Both the position numbers and the translations under genes were made by a program. This document shows, piece by piece, positions 44,358 to 53,642 of a stretch of DNA of 64,000 bases. The notes under the pieces were generated by a model, which saw only the letters and a program-made list of their open reading frames with translations, was not told the origin of the DNA and did not search any database. Where the stretch lies: contig NZ_FNJJ01000013.1 in the NCBI RefSeq assembly GCF_900104265.1, forward strand, positions 62,001-126,000, read 5' to 3'. This stretch comes from Ectopseudomonas guguanensis (lineage in GTDB: Bacteria > Pseudomonadota > Gammaproteobacteria > Pseudomonadales > Pseudomonadaceae). Position 1 is the stretch's first letter, and each line of letters begins with the position of its first letter.

Positions 44358-47070
44358 CATGTGTCGCCATCCGCTGTTGAGCCAGCAGGCGTTTGATTTC
44401 GGGTACGCAGGAGCCGCAGCTGGTGCCGCACTTGAGCTCGCGTTTGAGGCCGTCCAGGTCCAGGCCACGTGCGATGCCGGCGCATACCGCGCCTTCGCTG
44501 ACGTTCAGGCAGTTGCACAGGGTCTTGCCGCGCGTGTTGACGCCAGCGTTGCCCGGCGGTGCGGAAACCGGGGCGAGCAGCCAGCGGCGCAGGTCGGCGT
44601 CGGCCTGGCCGTCCAGCCACAGGCTTCTGAGCCACTCGCTGGCGGCGGTTTCCCCGGCCAGGCGGATGCTGACGATGCGCCCGTCCTCGATGCGCACGCG
44701 CTTGCCCACCGCGCGGCGCGGATCGTCGTAGGCCAGTACCGGGCCCTGGTTCAGGCGCAGTTGGCGGTCGATCTGCGCCAGCAGTTCGGGCTGTGGCGCC
44801 ACGGCGCTGGCAGCGCGGATCAGCAGGGCGGGACGCTCGCGGCCGGTGAGGGTGAGGCTGGCGTAGGCGAAGCTCTCGAACAGCGGGCGCAGGGCCTCGA
44901 AGCGACTCTGCACCTCGCCCTCGACCAGGGCGAACAGCTGCCAGGGCAGCTCGACCTTGTCCACCTCGACGCCGGCATGCTTGAGTTCCGGCTGCTTTGA
45001 CAGGGGGTCGAAGGCCGGCTGGGTCAGCACGTTGGTGCCCAGGCCCTTGAGGAAGCGGTCGCCCCAGTGCATCGGTAGCCAGGCCTGGCCTGGGCGCACC
45101 GACTCGTCGGCCTCTACCTGCAGGATCAGGCTGCCGCGGCGGCTGCGCAGCCTGACCAGATCGCCATCGCGCAGGCGGCGGCGACGCAATTCATCCGGAT
45201 GCAGGCCGAGCACGGCGGCCTCGACATGGCCGAACAGGCGCGCCGCGGTGCCGGTGCGGCTCATCCCGTGCCACTGATCGCGCAGGCGGCCGGTGTTGAG
45301 GGTGAGCGAATAGCGCGCCTCGCGCTTTTCCTTCGCCGCGCGGTACGGGTCGGCATGGAACTGCGCACGCCCGCTGACGGTGGGGAAGCGGCCGTCGGCA
45401 TAGAGCCGCGCGGTGCCTTGGCGCGCGCCAGGCGCAAACGGCCATTGTTGGGGACCTTGATTATCCAGCAGCGCGTAGCTCAGCCCCGAGAGGTCGAGGT
45501 CGCGCTGGGCGGTCAGGTGCTTGTATTCCTCGAACAGCGCTTCGCTGTCGGCGAAATCGAACAGGCTGGGCAGGCCGGGGCGGAGCAGAGTTTCCAGGCG
45601 ACGGGCGAAGTCGCAGGTGATCGACCAATCGGGCCGCGCATCGAAGGGCGCTGGCACGGCGCGGCGTACATGGCTGACGCGGCGCTCGGAGTTGGTCACC
45701 GTGCCTTCCTTCTCGCCCCAGCTGGCGGCGGGCAGCAGCAGGTCGGCGTAGCGGCAGGTCTCGGTGGTGAAGAAGGCTTCCTGCACCACGACGAAGGGGC
45801 AGGCGGCCAGGGCCTCGTGCACCTTGCTCTGGTTCGGCAGCGACTGCGCCGGGTTGGTGCAGGCGATCCACAGCGCCTTGATGCGGCCGTCGTGCACTGC
45901 ATCGAACAGCTCGATGGCGGACAAGCCGGGCGTCTGCGGCAGGGCGTCGACGCCCCAGTAGGCGGCGACTTCGGCGCGGTGCTCGGCATTGCCGGCCTCG
46001 CGGTGACCCGGCAGCAGGTTGCTCAGGCTGCCGGTCTCGCGACCGCCCATGGCGTTGGGCTGGCCGGTCAGGGAGAAGGGGCCGGCGCCGGGCTTGCCGA
46101 TCTGCCCGGTGGCCAGATGCAGGTTGATCAGCGCGCTGTTCTTGGCGCTGCCGGAGCTGGACTGATTGAGCCCCATGCACCACAGCGAGAGGAAGGAGGG
46201 CGCGCGGCCGATCAGTTCGGCGCAGCGCTGCAGATCGTCCAGGCTGATGCCGCAAAGGTCGGCGGTGACCGCCGGGCTGTAGTCGCGCACCAGCTTCTTC
46301 AGTGCATCGAAGCCTTCGGTGTGGGCGTCGATATAGGCGCGGTCGATCCAGCCCTCCCATAGCAGGATATGCAGGATGCCGTGGAATAGCGCCACATCGG
46401 TGCCGGGCAGGATCGCCAGGTGCAGGTCGGCCAACTCGCAGGTGTCGGTGCGCCGCGGGTCGACGACGATGATCTGCATCTCCGGACGGCGGGCCTTGGC
46501 TTCTTCCAGGCGGCGGAACAGCACCGGATGGGCGTAAGCCATGTTGGAGCCTGCGATCAGCAGGCAGTCGCTCTGCTCGATGTCCTCGTAATTGCAGGGT
46601 GGGGCGTCGGCGCCGAGGCTGCGCTTGTAGCCGACCACCGCCGAGCTCATGCACAGGCGCGAATTGCTGTCGATATTGTTGGTTCCCACCAATGCTCTGG
46701 CCAGCTTGTTGAAGGCGTAGTAGTCCTCGGTCAGCAACTGGCCGGAGATATAGAAGGCGACGCTGTCGGGGCCGTGCTCGCGGATGGTCTCGGCGAACAC
46801 CGCTGCCGCGTGATCCAGGGCGCTGTCCCAGTCGGTGCGCGAACGGGCCAGGCCCTTGCCCAGACGCAGCTCGGGATGGAGGGCGCGGGCGTCGAGGTCG
46901 CCGGTCAGGTGCAGGGTCGAGCCCTTGCTGCACAGTTTGCCGAAGTTGGCCGGGTGGCTGGGGTCGCCGGCGACGCCGAGAATCTTCTCGCCGTCGTGCT
47001 CGATCAGCACGCCGCAGCCCACGCCGCAGTAGCAGCAGGTGGAGGCGGTGACTTGAGTGGGGCTGGCCAT
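44353..47070 (-). CDS. nasC: Assimilatory nitrate reductase, molybdopterin large subunit
   Basis: 905 residues from the ATG at 47070 (CAGGA upstream). N-terminal 4Fe-4S site (CCYCGVGCG...KLCSKG), Mo-bis-MGD domains, and a C-terminal BFD-like [2Fe-2S] domain with CNCLNVSE...CGTSCGSCVPEI (residues about 855-900). Cytoplasmic, no Tat signal. Reduces nitrate to nitrite before NirBD. Gene names vary (nasA, nasC, narB); nasC used here to avoid confusion with the transporter. Confidence 0.94.
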   Translation of the reverse strand: MASPTQVTASTCCYCGVGCGVLIEHDGEKILGVAGDPSHPANFGKLCSKGSTLHLTGDLDARALHPELRLGKGLARSRTDWDSALDHAAAVFAETIREHGPDSVAFYISGQLLTEDYYAFNKLARALVGTNNIDSNSRLCMSSAVVGYKRSLGADAPPCNYEDIEQSDCLLIAGSNMAYAHPVLFRRLEEAKARRPEMQIIVVDPRRTDTCELADLHLAILPGTDVALFHGILHILLWEGWIDRAYIDAHTEGFDALKKLVRDYSPAVTADLCGISLDDLQRCAELIGRAPSFLSLWCMGLNQSSSGSAKNSALINLHLATGQIGKPGAGPFSLTGQPNAMGGRETGSLSNLLPGHREAGNAEHRAEVAAYWGVDALPQTPGLSAIELFDAVHDGRIKALWIACTNPAQSLPNQSKVHEALAACPFVVVQEAFFTTETCRYADLLLPAASWGEKEGTVTNSERRVSHVRRAVPAPFDARPDWSITCDFARRLETLLRPGLPSLFDFADSEALFEEYKHLTAQRDLDLSGLSYALLDNQGPQQWPFAPGARQGTARLYADGRFPTVSGRAQFHADPYRAAKEKREARYSLTLNTGRLRDQWHGMSRTGTAARLFGHVEAAVLGLHPDELRRRRLRDGDLVRLRSRRGSLILQVEADESVRPGQAWLPMHWGDRFLKGLGTNVLTQPAFDPLSKQPELKHAGVEVDKVELPWQLFALVEGEVQSRFEALRPLFESFAYASLTLTGRERPALLIRAASAVAPQPELLAQIDRQLRLNQGPVLAYDDPRRAVGKRVRIEDGRIVSIRLAGETAASEWLRSLWLDGQADADLRRWLLAPVSAPPGNAGVNTRGKTLCNCLNVSEGAVCAGIARGLDLDGLKRELKCGTSCGSCVPEIKRLLAQQRMATHA

Positions 47071-47103
47071 ATTCGTGGTTCCTGCAAGGCGCGGGGAAGT
47101 TCT

Positions 47104-47153
47104 GGTGGGAGGGGCTTCAGCCGCGACCGTCGCCGCTGAAGCGCCTCCCACGA
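47104..47153. repeat. Palindromic repeat, family E, between nirD and nitrate reductase
   Basis: GGTGGGAGGGGCTTCAGCCGCG / CGCCGCTGAAGCGCCTCCCACG, a roughly 20-pair stem, typical of Pseudomonas intergenic repeats. Confidence 0.72.
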
Positions 47154-47159
47154 GGCGGG

Positions 47160-47477
47160 CTAGTTGCGTTGCGCGAATGCCAGCAACACGCGGCCGCTCT
47201 CCACCTTGGCATGGTGCCGGTGGGCACAACCGACATCCGGCGCCACGGCCTCGCCGGACTCCAGCTCGATCTGCCAGTTGTGCAGCGGGCAGGCCACGCG
47301 CTTGCCGTAGATCAAGCCCTGGGACAGCGGGCCGCCCTTGTGCGGGCAGCGGTCATCCAGCGCGAAGACCTCGTCGGCGGCGGTACGGAAGATGGCGATA
47401 TCGCCCTTGGGACCGCTGACGATGCGCGAGCCGAGCACGTTGATTTCGTCCAGGGCGCAGATATCCAGCCAGTTCAT
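47160..47477 (-). CDS. nirD: Nitrite reductase small subunit NirD
   Basis: 105 residues, ATG overlapping the nirB stop (ATGA). Rieske-type fold with the two motifs CPHKGG and CPLHNW (Cys and His ligands of the [2Fe-2S] cluster), in contrast to some NirD proteins that have lost them. Pairs with NirB for NADH-dependent reduction of nitrite to ammonia in the cytoplasm. Confidence 0.93.
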   Translation of the reverse strand: MNWLDICALDEINVLGSRIVSGPKGDIAIFRTAADEVFALDDRCPHKGGPLSQGLIYGKRVACPLHNWQIELESGEAVAPDVGCAHRHHAKVESGRVLLAFAQRN

Positions 47478-49930
47478 ACGGTGGCCTCCTCGATTTGCAC
47501 CACCTTGATGGTGTCGAACTCTTTCTTCAGTTGCGGCGTCTCGATGCGCTCCTTCCACGGGTCCTGCTCGAACGACAGGGCGTAGTGCAGGCGCGCGGCC
47601 AGGGCCTTGCGGTTGGCTTCGTCTTCCAGCACCGCCTTCTTGATGTGCTCCATGCCGACGCGCTGCATGTAGTGCACGGTGCGCTCCAGGTAGAAGGCCT
47701 CCTCGCGGTACAGCTGGAGGAAGGCGGCGTTGTATTCGCGCACTTCCTCGGCGGTCTTCACCTTGACGAAGAACTCGGCCACCTCGGTCTTGATCCCGCC
47801 GTTGCCGCCGATGTACATCTCGAAACCGGAGTCCACGCCGATGATGCCGACGTCCTTGATGCCGGCCTCGGCGCAGTTGCGCGGGCAGCCGGAGACCGCC
47901 AGCTTGACCTTGTGCGGCGACCACATGTTGAACAGGTCGTGCTCCAGGTCGATGCCCAGCTGGGTGGAGTTCTGCGTGCCGAAGCGGCAGAACTCGCTGC
48001 CGACACAGGTCTTCACGGTGCGGATGGACTTGCCATAGGCATGGCCTGAGGGCATGTCCAAGTCCTTCCACACGGCCGGCAGATCGTCCTTCTTGATACC
48101 CAGCAGGTCGATGCGCTGGCCGCCGGTGACCTTGACCATGGGCACGTTGTACTTGTCGGCGACGTCGGCGATGCGGCGCAGCTCGGACGGGTTGGTCACG
48201 CCGCCCCACATGCGCGGCACCACCGAGTAGGTGCCGTCCTTCTGGATATTGGCGTGGGCGCGTTCGTTGATCAGGCGCGACTGCGGGTCGTCCTTGGCCT
48301 CGCCCGGCCAGGTGGAGATCAGGTAGTAGTTCAGCGCCGGGCGGCAGGTGGCGCAGCCGTTGGGCGTGCTCCAGTTGAGGAACTCCATGGTCTGCGCCAT
48401 GGAGGTCAGATGCTGCTCGCGGATCGCCTTGCGGATCTGCCCGTGGTTGAGCTCGGAGCAGCCGCAGATGGCCTTCTCGCTCTTGGGCTTGACGTCGGCG
48501 GCGCCGCCGACGGTGCTGATCAGGATCTGCTCGACCAGGCCGGCGCAGGAGCCGCAGGAACTGGCGGCCTTGGTGTGCTTCTTGACCTCGTCGACCGAGA
48601 ACAGGCCGTTCTCCTGAATCGCCTTGACGATGGTGCCCTTGCACACGCCGTTGCAGCCGCAGATCTCCATGCTGTCGGGCATGTTGGCGGTCTTGTCGGC
48701 GCCCTGGTGGCCGACGTCGCCAATGGCGCCTTCGCCGAACATCAGGTGGTCGCGAATCTCGCTGACGTTGTGGTTCTCGCGGATCTGGCGGAAGTACCAG
48801 CCGCCGTCGGCGGTATCGCCGTACAGGCAGGCGCCGACCAACACGTCGTCCTTGATCACCAGCTTCTTGTAAACGCCGCCGATGGGGTCGGACAGCGTTA
48901 TCGTTTCCGTTCCCTCGCCGCCCATAAATTCGCCGGCGGAGAACAGGTCGATGCCGGTGACCTTGAGCTTGGTCGAGGTCACCGAGCCCTGATAGCGGGA
49001 GAAACCGAGCTGGGCCAGGTGATTGGCGCAGACCTTGGCCTGCTCGAACAGCGGTGCCACCAGGCCGTAGGCGATGCCGCGGTGGCTGGCGCACTCGCCG
49101 ATGGCGTAGACGCGCGGGTCGAAGGTCTGCATGGTGTCGTTGACCAGGATGCCGCGGTTGCAGGCGATGCCGGCGCTCTCGGCCAGTTCGGTGTTGGGAC
49201 GGATACCGGCGGCCATCACCACCAGGTCGGCGGGAATCACCTCGCCGTCCTTGAACTTCACCGCGCAGACGCGGCCCTCGCCGTTGTCCAGCAACTCGGC
49301 GGTGTGCTTGGGCAGGAGGAACTTCAGGCCGCGGTCTTCCAGGGACTTCTGCAGCAGCTCGCCGGCGGTGCGATCCAGCTGGCGCTCCAGCAGCCAGTCG
49401 CCGATATGCACCACGGTGACGTCCATGCCGCGCAGCTTGAGGCCGTTGGCCGCCTCCAGGCCGAGCAGGCCGCCGCCGATGACCACCGCGTGCCTGTGGG
49501 TCTTGGCGGTTTCCATCATGGTCTGGGTGTCGGCGATATCGCGGTAGCCGATCACCCCCTGCAGGTCCTTGCCCGGAATCGGCAGGATGAAGGGGTTGGA
49601 GCCGGTGGCGATGAGCAGGCGGTCGTACTCGGCCTCGCTGCCGTCGTCGGCAATCACCAGGCGCTTCTTGCGATCGATCTTGACCACCTTGCGCCCGAGC
49701 AGCAGTTTGATGCCGTTATCGGCGTACCAGTTGAGATCGTTGAGTACGATCTCCTCGAAGGTCTGCTCGCCGGCCAGTACCGGCGAGAGGAGGATGCGGT
49801 TGTAGTTGGGGTGCGGCTCGGCGCCGAACACGGTGATGTCGTAGAGATCGGGGGCGAGCTTGAGCAGCTCCTCGAGGGTGCGCACACCCGCCATGCCGTT
49901 GCCGATCATCACCAGCTTGAGTTTTTGCAT
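47474..49930 (-). CDS. nirB: Nitrite reductase [NAD(P)H] large subunit NirB
   Basis: 818 residues from the ATG at 49930 with AGGAG at 9 bases. FAD-NAD(P) domain first (MIGNGMAGVRTLEEL, ATGSNPFILPIPGK), BFD-like [2Fe-2S] sites in the middle (CGCNGVCKGTI, CGSCAGLVEQ), siroheme-4Fe-4S domain at the C-terminus (TCVGSEFCRFGTQNS and SGCPRNCAEA). Converts nitrite to ammonium with six electrons. First gene of the unit nirB-nirD-nasC-cobA; preceded by an ANTAR-type leader. Confidence 0.95.
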   Translation of the reverse strand: MQKLKLVMIGNGMAGVRTLEELLKLAPDLYDITVFGAEPHPNYNRILLSPVLAGEQTFEEIVLNDLNWYADNGIKLLLGRKVVKIDRKKRLVIADDGSEAEYDRLLIATGSNPFILPIPGKDLQGVIGYRDIADTQTMMETAKTHRHAVVIGGGLLGLEAANGLKLRGMDVTVVHIGDWLLERQLDRTAGELLQKSLEDRGLKFLLPKHTAELLDNGEGRVCAVKFKDGEVIPADLVVMAAGIRPNTELAESAGIACNRGILVNDTMQTFDPRVYAIGECASHRGIAYGLVAPLFEQAKVCANHLAQLGFSRYQGSVTSTKLKVTGIDLFSAGEFMGGEGTETITLSDPIGGVYKKLVIKDDVLVGACLYGDTADGGWYFRQIRENHNVSEIRDHLMFGEGAIGDVGHQGADKTANMPDSMEICGCNGVCKGTIVKAIQENGLFSVDEVKKHTKAASSCGSCAGLVEQILISTVGGAADVKPKSEKAICGCSELNHGQIRKAIREQHLTSMAQTMEFLNWSTPNGCATCRPALNYYLISTWPGEAKDDPQSRLINERAHANIQKDGTYSVVPRMWGGVTNPSELRRIADVADKYNVPMVKVTGGQRIDLLGIKKDDLPAVWKDLDMPSGHAYGKSIRTVKTCVGSEFCRFGTQNSTQLGIDLEHDLFNMWSPHKVKLAVSGCPRNCAEAGIKDVGIIGVDSGFEMYIGGNGGIKTEVAEFFVKVKTAEEVREYNAAFLQLYREEAFYLERTVHYMQRVGMEHIKKAVLEDEANRKALAARLHYALSFEQDPWKERIETPQLKKEFDTIKVVQIEEATV

Positions 49931-49971
49931 GCCGGCCATCTCCTGAAAAATCACGGTAGAAAAGAAAAAAC

Positions 49972-50034
49972 AAAAAAGGCGTCCCGCTAGTCACCTAGCG
50001 AGGACGCCTTTGTCCAGGTCCCGTTCTATCGGGA
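49972..50034 (-). promoter_or_regulatory. NasT/ANTAR-type antitermination leader of nirB
   Basis: Read on the minus strand: hairpin P1 TCCCG-ATAGAA-CGGGA (50019-50034), 3-base linker, hairpin P2 GGAC-AAAGGC-GTCC (50002-50015), both with six-base loops having A at 1 and G at 4, the ANTAR target pattern. The 3' arm of P2 overlaps a strong terminator (49972-50009, stem AGGCGTCCcGCTAG / CTAGCgaGGACGCCT on the plus strand, then A6 = T6 in RNA). A bound ANTAR protein would block the terminator. Confidence 0.88.
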
Positions 50035-50087
50035 AGTGCAGCCTTCTTCGTTGAAGGTCGCGCTTTATGTGTTTGCTGCCAGTAACA

Positions 50088-50105
50088 ATGCAGTGCCTGT
50101 GCCAA
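50088..50105 (-). promoter_or_regulatory. Sigma-54 promoter of the nirB unit
   Basis: Minus-strand TTGGCACAGGCACTGCAT: GG and GC ten bases apart, good -24 part (TGGCAC), GC at -12. Lies downstream of the kinase stop and about 55 bases before the leader hairpins; transcription start expected near 50078. Confidence 0.72.
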
Positions 50106-50212
50106 CTTTCTCGAAGCTCGGTTTTCCCGGCTTTTCAGCGACTTGGCGTGTCTGCCGGACGGGGCTTGTGCACCTTTGCGAGGCGTTTTGCGCTGCTTTG
50201 GTGCGGCTCGGG

Positions 50213-51877
50213 CTATTTAAGCAGCAACACGGCCAACAGCAGGTTGAGCAGCAGCGACACCAGCGCCACGCTGCGCCAGACCAAAAGCGGCTCGCGTTCC
50301 AGCAGCGGTCGTGGGTGGTTATTCAGGGATTGGCGCTCGCCGCTTTCCAGGGCCAGTAGCCATTCCTCGGCGGTTTCGAAGCGCTGCGCCGGGGTGGCGG
50401 CTACCGCGCGGTTCAGTACCTCGTCGAGCCAGGCCGGCAGGTCCGGGCGATAGCGGCTGGCCGGGGTCGGCTGGCCGAAGCGCGGGTGCTGGAAGGCCTC
50501 GACCTCGCCATAGGGATAGTGACCGGTTAGCAGGTGATAGAGGGTCACGCCAGCGGCGTAGAGATCCTGCTGCGCGCTGGGCGGGCTGCCGGCGAAGGCT
50601 TCCGGGGCGATATAGCTGGGGGTGCCGGGCAGGGCATGCGCCTCGTCGCGGGTCAGGCCCGGGCAGTAGGCCAGGCCGAAGTCGAGCACGCGCAGTTCGC
50701 CGTCGTCGCCGAGCAGGAGGTTCTCCGGCTTGATGTCGCGGTGGATGATATTGCGTCGGTGCAGCAGGCCGAGGGCCTTGATCAGCCGCGGCGCCAGGTC
50801 CTGCCAGTCGGCCAGGCTCAGCGGGCCGGCCTGCTGCAGGCGTGCGGCCAGGGTCTGGCCAGCGTACTCGCGCTGCACGTAATACAGGTGCTGGCGCTGC
50901 GGCAGGGCGTGCAGCTCGGGAAAGTGGCGGCCGGCGACGCGACGCAGGAACCATTCCTCCTGCAGTAGCGCCGGGCCGGCCTGCTCTTCACCGGCGCGAC
51001 TGGGCGGCAGGGTCTTGAGCAGCCAGGGCTGGTTGTCCGCGTCGCGCACCCGGTAGATCAGCGACTGGCGCGATTCGCCGAGCAAGCTTTCGACCTGCCA
51101 GCCCTCGAACTCCTGGCCGTCGCGCAGACGCGGCGGCAGCGGCCAGTGCTCGAGCTGGGCCAGGGTGTCGGCCAGCGCGGCTTCCGGGAGCTGCTCGACC
51201 TGCACCAGCAGGGCGCTGGCGTTGTCCTGGCTGCCGGCACGGTGCGCCTCGTCGACCAGCGCCTGGCAGATCGCCTGGGCATCGTCGCCCTGTAGCAACT
51301 CGCCGATGCGCTTGTCGCTGAGGCTGGCCCAGACGCCATCGCTGACCAGCAGGACACTGTCGCCGGCCTGCAGCTCGCCGTCGCGGTAGTCCACCACTAG
51401 GTGCTGGTCCAGGCCCATGGCGCGCTTGAGCACGTGCTGCATGCCCGGCTGTTCCCAGACATGGTCCTCGGTCAGGCGCAGCAGCTGGCCGTCACGCCAC
51501 AGGTAGGCACGGCTGTCGCCGATATGCGCCAGGGTATAGCGGCGGCCGCGCAGCACCAGGGCGGTGAGGGTGGTCAGCAGCGGCTGGCCGCCGCCGTTAG
51601 CCTGCAGCCAGCGGTTATGCGCGGTGAGCAGACGGTCCAGGCTGTGCTGCACCGGCCAGGTTTCCGGCGTGGAGTAGTAATCCAGGGCCAGCGCCTGCAA
51701 GGTGGCGCGCGCGGCCAGGCCGCCGTCGGCGCACTGGCTGACGCCATCGGCCAGACCCAGCAGGTAGCCCTTGCTGGCGGCCAGGGCCGGCGCTGGAGTT
51801 ACCACCCGCAGGGCGTCCTGGTTCTCGCTGCGCGGGCCGATGGCGCTGGTTTCGCCGATGCTCAGTTGCAGGGGCAT
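50213..51877 (-). CDS. Fused PP2C phosphatase - Ser/Thr kinase with C-terminal membrane anchor
   Basis: 554 residues from the ATG at 51877. N-terminal PP2C-like phosphatase (about 5-235) with SENQD, LADGVSQCADGG, HIGDSRAYLW and VSDGVW; then a protein kinase (about 255-525) with HRDIKPENLLL, DFGLAYCPG and GTPSYIAPEAF; then one membrane helix at the C-terminus (SVALVSLLLNLLLAVLLL). The kinase glycine loop is degenerate (LLGESRQSLIYRV) but the Lys (PWLLKTL) and the catalytic residues are present. It lies between the nasA transporter and nirB and is likely cotranscribed with nasA, hence a link of phosphorylation to nitrate assimilation is inferred; targets unknown. Confidence 0.9.
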   Translation of the reverse strand: MPLQLSIGETSAIGPRSENQDALRVVTPAPALAASKGYLLGLADGVSQCADGGLAARATLQALALDYYSTPETWPVQHSLDRLLTAHNRWLQANGGGQPLLTTLTALVLRGRRYTLAHIGDSRAYLWRDGQLLRLTEDHVWEQPGMQHVLKRAMGLDQHLVVDYRDGELQAGDSVLLVSDGVWASLSDKRIGELLQGDDAQAICQALVDEAHRAGSQDNASALLVQVEQLPEAALADTLAQLEHWPLPPRLRDGQEFEGWQVESLLGESRQSLIYRVRDADNQPWLLKTLPPSRAGEEQAGPALLQEEWFLRRVAGRHFPELHALPQRQHLYYVQREYAGQTLAARLQQAGPLSLADWQDLAPRLIKALGLLHRRNIIHRDIKPENLLLGDDGELRVLDFGLAYCPGLTRDEAHALPGTPSYIAPEAFAGSPPSAQQDLYAAGVTLYHLLTGHYPYGEVEAFQHPRFGQPTPASRYRPDLPAWLDEVLNRAVAATPAQRFETAEEWLLALESGERQSLNNHPRPLLEREPLLVWRSVALVSLLLNLLLAVLLLK

Positions 51878-51921
51878 GGGACGGTTTCCGCAGATCGTTG
51901 ATTTGCCTCGGTGCTTCGGGT

Positions 51922-51985
51922 CGTAGGGTGCGCCGTGCGCACCAGGTTCGACGATAGAACGCTGGTGCGCATGGTGCACCCTACG
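51922..51985. repeat. Inverted pair of family B repeats
   Basis: CGTAGGGTGCGCCGTGCGCACC and GGTGCGCATGGTGCACCCTACG face each other in the 131-base gap between nasA and the kinase gene, giving a long imperfect palindrome inside the operon. Confidence 0.7.
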
Positions 51986-52008
51986 GTGGAGAATCGCCCA
52001 AGGTTCGC

Positions 52009-53220
52009 TTACACCCGCGCGGCGGTGACCGCGGCGCTGCCCCAGGTGGTGCGCCAGCGCTGCTTGACCCCGTGCAGGCCGATCCAGGCCAGTACGCCGA
52101 GGCTGGCGAACAGCCACAGGCCCAGCTGGTAATCGCCGGTGTGCTGCTTGATGGTGCCTAGGCCGGCGGCGAGGAAGAAGCCGCCGATACCGCCGGCCAT
52201 GCCGATCAGCCCGGTCATCACGCCGATTTCCCTGCGAAAGCGCTGCGGTACCAGTTGGAACACCGCGCCGTTACCGGCGCCGAGGCCGAGCATGGCGGCG
52301 ACGAACAGGGCCAGGGCGGCGGTCGAGCTGGGCAGGTTGAAGCCCACCACAGCGATGCACAGCGAGGCGATGGTGTACATCATCAGCAGCGTGCGAATAC
52401 CGCCGATGCGGTCGGCCAGGGCGCCGCCGAGCGGACGCAGCAGGCTGCCGGCGCAGACGCAGGCCGCGGTGTAGTAGCCGGCGGTCACCGGGTTCAGCCC
52501 GTACTGGTCGCTGAAGTAGCCGGGCAGGGCGCTGGCCAGGCCGATGAAGCCGCCGAAGGTGACGCTGTAGAAGAACATGAACCACCAGCTGTCGCGGTCT
52601 CCGAGGGCCTTGAGGTAGTCGCCGAAGGCTTTGGGTTTGGGCCGCTCCGGCGCGTTCCTGGCCACCAGGGCGAAGATCACCAGGGTCGCCAGCAGCGGGA
52701 TCAGCGCCCAGCCGAACACGTTCTGCCAGCCGGACAGCGCCGCCAGGCCTGGGGCGAACAGCGCCGCCAGCACGGTGCCGGAGTTGCCGGCGCCGGCGAT
52801 GCCCATGGCCTTGCCCTGATGCTGCGGTGGGTACCACTGCGAAGCCAGCGGCAGGGCCACGGCGAAGGCGGCGCCGGCGAAGCCGAGGAACAGGCCGAGC
52901 AGCAGCGCCTGCTCGTAGCTGCCGATGCCGATCTGCCAGGCGCAGAACAGCGCGACGATCACCACCACCTGGCCGAGCAGGCCGGCGGTCTTCGGTGACA
53001 GGCGGTCGCAGAGAAAGCCCATCAGCAGGCGCAGCACGGCTCCGGCAAGGATCGGCGTGGCCACCATCAGGCCGCGTTGCTGGGCGTTGAGTTCGAGGTC
53101 GGTAGCGATCTGCACTGCCAGCGGGCCGAGCAGGTACCAGACCATGAAGCTCAGGTCGAAATAGAGGAAGGCGGCGAACAGGGTGGGGGCGTGGCCGGCT
53201 TTCCAGAAACTTGTATTCAT
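52009..53220 (-). CDS. nasA: NNP-family nitrate/nitrite transporter NasA
   Basis: 403 residues and 12 membrane helices, GAGGTGAT before the ATG. Major facilitator of the NarK/NasA group: FDLSFMVWYLLGPL in helix 1 and the nitrate signature AGAGNSGTVLAALFAPGLA in helix 5. Carries nitrate across the inner membrane for assimilation. First gene of a unit with the kinase; its leader of roughly 285 bases holds an antitermination site. Confidence 0.93.
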   Translation of the reverse strand: MNTSFWKAGHAPTLFAAFLYFDLSFMVWYLLGPLAVQIATDLELNAQQRGLMVATPILAGAVLRLLMGFLCDRLSPKTAGLLGQVVVIVALFCAWQIGIGSYEQALLLGLFLGFAGAAFAVALPLASQWYPPQHQGKAMGIAGAGNSGTVLAALFAPGLAALSGWQNVFGWALIPLLATLVIFALVARNAPERPKPKAFGDYLKALGDRDSWWFMFFYSVTFGGFIGLASALPGYFSDQYGLNPVTAGYYTAACVCAGSLLRPLGGALADRIGGIRTLLMMYTIASLCIAVVGFNLPSSTAALALFVAAMLGLGAGNGAVFQLVPQRFRREIGVMTGLIGMAGGIGGFFLAAGLGTIKQHTGDYQLGLWLFASLGVLAWIGLHGVKQRWRTTWGSAAVTAARV

Positions 53221-53416
53221 CGATCACCTCATCAGCGAGAAGGAGCCCGGCCTGGCGCGGCGAACCGTGGTCGTGGACACGGCGGCCGCGCCTGCCGGGG
53301 AGGCCGTGCACTTGTGGTGCAGGGCCCTGCGGCCGAGGCCACAGCAGGGTTGAACGATTGCAGTGCAGGCTCGGATCGCGACGCCTGCGCCGGCCCCGGA
53401 CGCTGGGGCGAACACG

Positions 53417-53501
53417 AAAAAAAACGCCGCTTCACCGCAGGCCATGAAGGCCGGGTGAGGCGACGTCTTTGTCGTGAGGGAGGTGGCCGCCGTTGGCTAC
53501 C
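53417..53501 (-). promoter_or_regulatory. NasT/ANTAR-type antitermination leader of nasA
   Basis: Minus strand: P1 GGTaGCC-AACGGC-GGCcACC (53482-53501, one mismatch in the stem), 7-base linker, P2 CGAC-AAAGAC-GTCG (53461-53474); both loops have A1 and G4. The 3' arm of P2 overlaps a terminator (53417-53465, stem of about 17 pairs with GGCC-TTCA-TGGCC tip, followed by T8). About 195 bases of GC-rich sequence follow before the nasA ATG. Confidence 0.87.
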
Positions 53502-53517
53502 TGGTATCAGGGACTAA

Positions 53518-53533
53518 GCAAGTGCCGGGCCAA
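53518..53533 (-). promoter_or_regulatory. Sigma-54 promoter of nasA
   Basis: Minus-strand TTGGCCCGGCACTTGC: GG and GC ten bases apart, with TTGC at -12. The start would lie near 53506, placing it immediately before hairpin P1. Confidence 0.72.
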
Positions 53534-53642
53534 CCGATCGAAGGCCCTGATAGGGGGCGTTGCGGCATTTCGGCGAGCGCAGGGCTGCCGCAAAACGAGG
53601 CGTTTGCGCCGTCAATGCACCCGAACGGGGCGGGTGCTTCGC

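Noticed and set aside
45461..46933. 490-codon frame on the minus strand inside nitrate reductase
   Set aside because: Wrong frame of the same strand; Arg/Pro-rich with no motif.
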